DNA from: Linyphia triangularis
Taxonomy: Eukaryota > Arthropoda > Arachnida > Araneae > Linyphiidae
Length of the DNA: 64,000 nt
Assembly (NCBI GenBank): GCA_963978545.1
Contig: OZ021721.1
Location: 39,667,348 to 39,731,347 of the forward strand
Direction of reading: 5' to 3'
Positions 57,661 through 64,000 of this stretch are shown one piece after another (within the stretch, counting starts at the first letter, position 1; every line of letters starts with the position of its first letter). The notes below the pieces were generated by a model that did not search any database, had not been told where the DNA came from, and saw nothing but the letters and a program-made list of their open reading frames with translations. The translations under genes were made by a program, and so were the position numbers.

Positions 57661-58235
57661 TCGTCTTTTTGAAAATTTTCCCATTCCCCGTAGATTCCAT
57701 TCTACGGGCGATATTGAAATCCAGTTAAATAGCCCTCACTGGTCTAAATATTTGATTTTTAATTTTTTTCATTTTTTCGTGGAACATAGATGGCAGTGCA
57801 GTTTTAAATGTTTTATGCGGGGCAATTTTGGGAATTATGTTTTTCAATACTTAAACTCTTGGTCATTTCGAATCAACGTGGGCATTAAACTTTAGAAAAC
57901 AGCGATTTTGTTAAATTTGGTTTACAAGGTACGTTTCATTTTAGTATTTGTGAATATTTTTGACTTCTTGTCTATCCTGCTGGATTCTTAGGGTCTTGAA
58001 CGTGAAAGATATATTATATCAATCGCATTTTAGAAATGCATCCATTAAAACCATTGAAAACTCTGCTGGATTCAAGCCCCCTGATGAAGAAACTCAGTCG
58101 GGATTTCAAATTTCAAATATTTTTAAGATTCATATTTTAATATATGTTTTTTGGCTGTTTAAGGTGTGCTCTTTATTTTTTTTTATTTGTAGGATTGCTC
58201 ATACAATAATATTTTGTAGACCCAATAAATAATTT
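57661..58235 (+). other. Unassigned coding-like fragments downstream of the RT remnant
   Basis: Two open frames, 57653-57895 and 57960-58232, contain word-like protein sequence (HWSKYLIFNFFHFFVEHRWQ; SHFRNASIKTIENSAGFKPP). They may be the 3' part of the same element or of a neighbouring one. I do not recognise a domain. Confidence 0.35.
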
Positions 58236-58739
58236 TAATGAATTAGCAGTTTGAATGTGTAGATTTTTATGAATTAGCAATTTGATTAGCAGGTAATTGA
58301 ATTGTGTAAGAAATAAAACAAAGTATTCAAGCCAAGTAAGTAAGGGAACAAAATTTGACATGTTGCATCCACAAAAGTTTGTAATTGCACTACCTATTTT
58401 TTTATTAAGATTTCTCAAATCTTAGGTAAAATAAATGTTATAATTCATAATAAACTTTTGGAACAAAAGTGAAACATTAACTTTTTTAATTTTTTCATAT
58501 TTGTAAAAATTATATGTGATTTTTTTAGATTTATAAAACATGTCCAATTCGTCCCTCGCATAAGGGATAGGAAATTTGTCTTGCTATTTTAAATTACCTA
58601 TACAAATAATGCATTATTAATTACCATCATATTTATATTTTTCAAGTGAGTTAAAATGTTTGAATATATTATTCGTAATGTTTCAATGCTGTAACGTTAG
58701 AAAATAATTTTCAGAAAATATTTAAAAAAAAAAAAGTCC

Positions 58740-58863
58740 CATCCCTCTCTATTCTCCCCTATCTGAAATGGTATTAGCTAGAGTTGAAGTTGTGACGTCA
58801 CTAAAGTTATGGTCTGGCCCGATCAACTAAAGAGGGAAGGAGCGGTTTCGCGATGGCCCCGCT
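58740..58863 (+). repeat. Dispersed repeat, copy 2, left part (interrupted by a SINE)
   Basis: It holds GTGACGTCA, TGGTCTGGCCCGATCAACTA and CGGTTTCGCGATGGCCCCG, matching 56300-56500 in inverse orientation. The repeat's continuation, GTAGTTCACTCGAAGACC, is found after the SINE at 59057. Confidence 0.6.
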
Positions 58864-58875
58864 GTAGTTCACTCG

Positions 58876-59056
58876 TTTTTTTTTCTTCTTCAGATTATCT
58901 GGTGCCGTCAGCAACACGAGTGCTATAATGCGCCGAAACATTCGTCATTTGACAAGCCAACATATATTTGCAAACACCCATGCCTTACACGGGACTCGAA
59001 CCCGCAACCTCGCGGTCTAGAAGCTAGCTCGCTAACTACTATACCGTTTGGTCGGC
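58876..59056 (-). mobile_element. tRNA-derived SINE (family 1), full length, with A-tail
   Basis: On the minus strand it starts GCCGACCAAACGG at 59056, has GGTTCGAGTCC as box B, the GACGGCACCAGATAATCTGA body motif, and an A-rich tail (poly(T) at 58876-58890 on the plus strand). Perfect 12-bp target duplications, GTAGTTCACTCG, lie at 58864-58875 and 59057-59068. It is inserted into the dispersed repeat and is therefore younger than it. Confidence 0.92.
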
Positions 59057-59239
59057 GTAGTTCACTCGAAGACCACCAGTTTGGGTTGATTTGAAGTTTT
59101 TTTTCCCTCCAATTGTTCGTAGACGCAACAGGTTTGCTATTTATTGGGGATATGTTCACTTACAGTAGAAATTCCAATTTCGTTTTCAATTCTAATATTC
59201 TTTTTTGAAAATTAGTAAAGTATGTCATTTTACTTTGGA

Positions 59240-59500
59240 ACTATTTAATTTAGATGCAGTCTGGCTGTATTCACTGTAAAGATGCAAAAAAGAAACAATA
59301 GTCAGAATGACCTAAAATATAATACATGAATGAAGAAGGGAGAAAGCGGTATGGCATAAGAAAATAATTGCTCAAAATAGTTTTTCTTATGTTACGCAGT
59401 TTCACCCTTCTTTGAGAATATACAATACGTGTCAAATTTCAGATCATTCTGACCAGTGTACACTTGACACTTCACCTGTTAACCCGGTCTTTAAATTTAA
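59240..59500. mobile_element. Imperfect foldback element
   Basis: AGTCAGAATGACCTAAAATA, GAAGAAGGGAGAAAGCGGTA and GGCATAAGAAAA on the left are matched by the inverted sequence on the right (TTTTTCTTATG, GCAGTTTCACCCTTCTT, then GATCATTCTGACC). The centre is near 59371. No coding content. A half-copy sits at 55612-55675. Confidence 0.6.
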
Positions 59501-61100
59501 ATATTGGAGATCGTGATATTAAAATTTTGAAAACAGTATAACTTATGTTGTTTCAAGTGTTAAATAAAAATTTAAGATTATTTATTAAAAGTAATACTTT
59601 TATGCAAATAATATTAAAAACACTTGTAGTATAGAGTTTTACTAACTACAAATTTGTACAAATTGAGTAATTTCAATAAGTGACCATTTTATTTTATGTT
59701 GATGATAAAGTTTTAAGTGCAGTTATATAAGTTAGCCCGTAATTAAAAAATTGACTTCTGAATCAGCTACTTATATTTCAAATGCTCTTTAATACATTTA
59801 TAAGCAATATTATCTATAAATATATACAAATGTTAAGAACTTCAAGTATTTATAAAATAACAGCAATTTAAGCAAAACACGTTTTGTAATTTTATTAATA
59901 AAAATGTTTCTTAGAAATAGAAGTATATTCACTTCAATATTTAGGGATGTCATGAGATACTTTTTAGTAAATGCACTCTTATGTGTTGCGCTATATTTCA
60001 CAAAAACCAGAGTTTTCTTTTTAAAATGAGTTCTCTCAAATTACCATATAAATAAGCAGCTGCGTTAGTTCCCAAAATAAACATAAAACTAAAATGGGAA
60101 GTAAAAATCTGAAACTTCACCTGTAAAAGCTTTTTCTGTTCAATGTTATGCCTTTATAATGGCCGGATTTGTTTTCCTACAAAAACGGCTTTAAATGTTG
60201 AAACTATACCTTTTCAATGCTCACACTTTAAATAATACAGATGTACAATTTTCTAAAGAAAGCTTGTATTAGATATGAAATCTTATCTCGCAAAAGAATG
60301 TTTACCTTTTTGATTCTGAAATACATGTGTTGTAACTACGCTTTTTAAAACTATTTATTTGTAAAGGAACCTTGTTTCTTATTTGCATTTATTAGCTTTT
60401 ACATAAAAATTAACATGTGTATAAGCGTGTGTGGATATTAATTTAATACATTACTAGTTATACTAGTTTATTACATTAGTTATATCACTATATACTATTA
60501 TTAAAAAATGTCTACAATGGCCTAAATATAAGTCTAAATTTTAACATCTTTCAATTGACAAAAAAGTTATTTGTAGATCAATAGCCAATAACTTGACTTA
60601 ACTAAAAATAAACTCTTTCTTGAAATCACTGTTAATGGAGAATTATATTTACTCTTCTTCCTGGCCTTATTAGCTTTTGTTGTGCACAAATATATGTCGT
60701 TGAGAGACAAAACAACCATCTTGAAATAAAGAGAGGATCGTCAAGAAATCTATTGCCGGAGTTCGCACTTTTTCAATATCGTAAAAATTTGAAAGGCGTG
60801 AGCTTTCTTTGAACAGATTTGTTAAATTATACTTTCTGATTGTCATGAGATAGCACTAACTATAGTATTTCCACTTTTCCATTATTCACGCAAATAAAAG
60901 TTACAATTTAGCAAATTATTTAGTTATTTATTCATAAGCAATTGTAATGAATAAATCCATTAAATATGACAAATTGTTAATATAGGTAATTGATGAAAGC
61001 ATCCTAATACATTGAATTAATATTCTCTTGAATAAGTAACAGAATGCCAGATTTTTTGTGACTGTATGATGTTCTGTGTACATTTTTTTTTCAGAAGCCT
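59501..61100. other. AT-rich intergenic sequence
   Basis: No gene or element was recognised. Confidence 0.5.
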
Positions 61101-63087
61101 TGTACAATACCCCCCCAAAAAAACAGAACGATGGCTATATCTTCGGTTCTAATTATCGTAGAATCTTACGGTTTGCACCAAAATGTTTTGTTTACGATTT
61201 TCTATATATCTGATGCAATTTTTTTTCTTGAGGGACCGTTTACTAAGTAAAAGTAACGCTATCTACGAAAATTTCAATACGAACCCTTATTTTTTATCAT
61301 TTCATTCGATTCAGAATACATCATTTACCCTTTATACCAAATTTCAATGCATTATGTTGAAAAACACGTCACTTATGAGCGAAAATATTTCGACCATTTT
61401 TTGACCGATCTTCAGGGAGAATTTCCATAAAACGAAAGGTATTTTTAAGGTTCTTCTTCACAGAGTGAGAAATCGAACGGTCAATGTGGCACGTTTCACG
61501 AAGATTAAAAAATACAAGTATTAGTCTAAAATTGCATAGAAACTACTTGGATTTATAGTGTCATGTTTAACATTAATACAAAAATAGCAAGTAAACGCAA
61601 AAGTAACATAATTTATTTACAACATTAAAGATGTGCATTCTTCACACGAAATAAATAAAATATCGAAAACTGTAATTGCAGAAATATAACGAATACTACT
61701 GATAATTAGAAAATTAATAAATATTAAATGTAGGCATTAGTAAACAGTATTTAGCAAAGCTTGAATATTTTACAGAAATATTTCACTATAAACACAAATG
61801 TAACTAGATCGTTGAAATTATTTATAAAATGAAAAAGTCACATGATTCAGTAAAATTTTTAAAGGATAACTTATTGAAATTGCTTTAAAAATGTTGTTTT
61901 AAATAAATGGAATTTAAGAAAGTAAATTAAAAAAAAATATCTATATATAGTTTACAGAAAAAATAATTAATAATTAAAAAAACTAAAAAACACGCTTTAA
62001 TAGAAAATCAAACTAAAAAGTAGAAAATAATCAATGGATTAAAAAACTAAGAAACACGCTTTAATAGAAAAGTGAACTAAAAAGTAGAAGATAATTTTAA
62101 ATAAGTTTGAAATAAGAATAGAGTGATTAACAAGAAATATTTATTTTATCGTACAAAAGCGTGGGGTGCTTTTTAAGATATTTTCATAATGGCTCTACTT
62201 TTACCAATATCTGCCATTAAATATTTACAAAAATTGACATCAAGCACCCCACGCTTTTTTACGATAAAATAAATATTTCTTGTTAATCACTCTATTCTTA
62301 TTTCAAACTTATTTAAAATTATCTTCTACTTTTTAGTTCACTTTCCTATTAAAGCGTGTTTCTTAGTTTTTAAACTATCGGTTATACGATAATTGAACGT
62401 TATGCGATTTTCCACACCTCTAGTTTACCTTGAATTAATCTTTGATAGTTTTCAAAAGTCGTCTACTATACGGTCCCTTAAAGTGAGCGTTTTTTACATT
62501 TTCTCTAAAAAATCGAGAACTAATAGTCAAAATGGAAAGAAAAAAATTATGGGGGGGTTTTAGACCATGGTAAATCTAATGAAAGCAAAAAAAAATATGT
62601 TTCTATTCAAATTTTTTTTAATTGCTTTATTAATTAATAATTAATTATTAAAAAAGAAATTGATTCAAAAGCTGATTGCTATTTATGTTTGGCCATTTAC
62701 AAACTACCTTTTTGAAAATAAAAATTACTGAAATATATTAATTATTTAAGTATTTATGCCAAAAAACCAACTTTTTTATTTAACATTAATTTATCATTTT
62801 CTTTTTATCATTTAAATTACAAACCATTCATTAGAAAATTACGAATTTTTGTATTTCGCATTATTTTTTAATGCTGAATCCAAATATGGAATAATATTAT
62901 GAGGTTGCTATTGAACTTTTTAAAGTTTGGTTCTGTTTTAATATGTAGATGACCCCTCATGATAAAAAAAACTACATACAATTATTAAAAACCTTTCACA
63001 ATTTACAACGGTACCTTTTGTTTGTTATTTCAACAATTAGAACAAAAGATATAGCCATCGTTCTGTTTTTTTTTTGGGTACTGTACC
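61101..63087. mobile_element. Large-TIR non-autonomous element, copy II (interrupted)
   Basis: The left end (TGTACAATACCC, then AAAAAAACAGAACGATGGCT and ATATCTTCGGTTCTAATT) is inverted at the right end (AATTAGAACAAAAGATATAG, CCATCGTTCTG, TTTTTTTTTGGGTACTGTAC). The TIRs span at least 45 bp. Left and right thirds align with copy I. The middle is lengthened by the foldback element at 62042-62371. No transposase is present. Confidence 0.65.
61976..62371. mobile_element. 330-bp foldback inserted in copy II, plus a duplicated arm piece
   Basis: Arms at 62042-62170 and 62243-62371 are inverted copies of about 129 bp in which I find only two mismatches, separated by a 72-bp loop. Immediately to the left, 61976-62031 is a diverged direct copy of the outer part of the arm (AACACGCTTTAATAGAAAA, ACTAAAAAGTAGAA). 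This suggests partial duplication during or after insertion. The near-perfect arms indicate recent origin. Confidence 0.85.
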
Positions 63088-63255
63088 AACTCATCTACTT
63101 TAAAGAAATATGAAGTAATCTAGGATATTTTCCACATCGGAAATAAGGAAAAGTACTTAACATTTTCAGTAGTGTTTGTACTGGACAATGTGTTTATACA
63201 ATGTACCCTAAAAAGACTGATATATTAAAAAAAAAAAAAAGCAAGATGTAAGAAA

Positions 63256-64000
63256 TGTTAAGTATGCAAAAAAAACAACAAACGAACGTTTACTATATCT
63301 TCGGTTCTACAAGTCGTAGAATATTGCGGTTTTGCACACAAGTAATTTGTTAATGAAAATTTTTTGTGGGAAAATATTCTTGGGGAGATTGTTTACTAAG
63401 TGAATTGAACTATTACTTTCTAAAATTTCAATACGAACTCTTTTTGTTTACCTTTCTCATTCGTTCTAAATTACTTCGTTTACCATGAACATCACATTTC
63501 AGTTCATTATGTTGAAAAACACGTCACTTATGAGCTAAGGGCAAATCTTAATATTGAGAAGTGTAATTTTCAGGTACCCCGGATGAAGGCAAGTGAGTAA
63601 ACAGGTATTTCAAGTCAATACAGGTGTTAGTCTAAAATAACTCGGAAACTACTTAGATTTATTGTGTCTTATTTAAAAGGGGCAAATAAAAAATAAGAAA
63701 AGAACTCATTAAGAAATGAATTTTAATGTAACATAATTAAGTTGAAGATGAGTCAACCTTCATATGCCGTCCAATTGTAGTCGGAAACAAAAATTAACGT
63801 ATATTTGTTTTGATATTGAAATTGACAAATATAAAATTGTTACGTAATGGTTTGATCTGACATTAATAAAATACTTGATGCTAATTATGCTTATTAGGTC
63901 ATTCTTAGTTTTTATGTTTCAATCACTTAAAAAAATACAGATTAAGTTTTTTCATTTAATTAATTGAACTTATTTTTGAAACTTTGTGTATATTTTCAAC
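63256..64000 (+). mobile_element. Large-TIR element, copy III, left part (runs off the window)
   Basis: From GTATGCAAAAAAAACA and CTATATCTTCGGTTCTA onward, the sequence aligns with the left portion of copies I and II through CACTTATGAGC and GTTAGTCTAAAATAACTCGG. It begins about 170 bp after copy II in the same orientation. Its right end is beyond the window. Confidence 0.6.

Noticed and set aside
58070..58110. Hammerhead-ribozyme-like core (CTGATGA, GAAAC, GTC) downstream of the Penelope-like remnant
   Set aside because: The core words occur in order with a 3-bp stem I, but stems II and III are absent, and the region overlaps an open frame. Probably chance.
1..64000. CRISPR array, operon, toxin or prophage content
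   Set aside because: No regularly spaced repeats, bacterial gene organisation or ribosome-binding-site patterns are present; every structured feature is of animal mobile-element type.

Overview
The window is AT-rich, non-coding-looking eukaryotic nuclear DNA with no intact host gene that I can support. Long runs are about 70% A+T with poly(A)/poly(T) tracts, short spurious ORFs and no convincing exon series. The mobile elements are animal types: a Ty3/gypsy LTR element, tRNA-derived SINEs, an I-type LINE remnant, a Penelope-like RT, Tc1/mariner-related transposase remnants, and hAT-like and TTAA-type MITEs. The combination resembles arthropod genomes, most like arachnid (spider) repeats I know. 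That assignment is inference, not a database result.

Layout. 1-6109 is AT-rich sequence with a diverged ~300-bp tandem repeat (1088-3040) interrupted by a TTAA-flanked MITE. 6113-11253 holds a decayed transposase, three full-length copies of one SINE family and simple tandem repeats. 11254-25367 has an inverted-repeat MITE, an I-type LINE remnant, a second SINE family, a ~1.6-kb hAT-like element with TATCGATA-rich ends, a LINE/SINE-tail repeat, a truncated SINE and a GC-rich 255-bp MITE.

25368-35155 is the most coherent object: two head-to-tail copies of a minus-strand Ty3/gypsy element (LTR-internal-LTR-internal-LTR, 4,608-bp period) bounded by one CATA target duplication. The middle LTR is a hybrid of the two outer LTRs, as expected for unequal crossing-over between the LTRs of one insertion. 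Gag and pol carry the same frameshifts and stops in both copies.

35160-64000 is again AT-rich. It contains a 716-bp TTAA-flanked foldback, a ~1.7-kb element with CACAGGCC ends and remains of a conserved protein I cannot name, a transposase remnant, a perfect 76-bp palindrome, a Penelope-like RT remnant, a SINE inserted in an older repeat with a 12-bp duplication, and an apparently unnamed TIR family (two complete copies and a third left end), one copy of which is interrupted by a 330-bp foldback.

The parts do not form a pathway. They are layers of insertions whose nesting gives relative ages: the satellite before its TTAA MITE, the 58.7-kb repeat before its SINE, the large TIR element before its foldback, and one LTR insertion before its tandem duplication. 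All sequence comparisons were made by eye.
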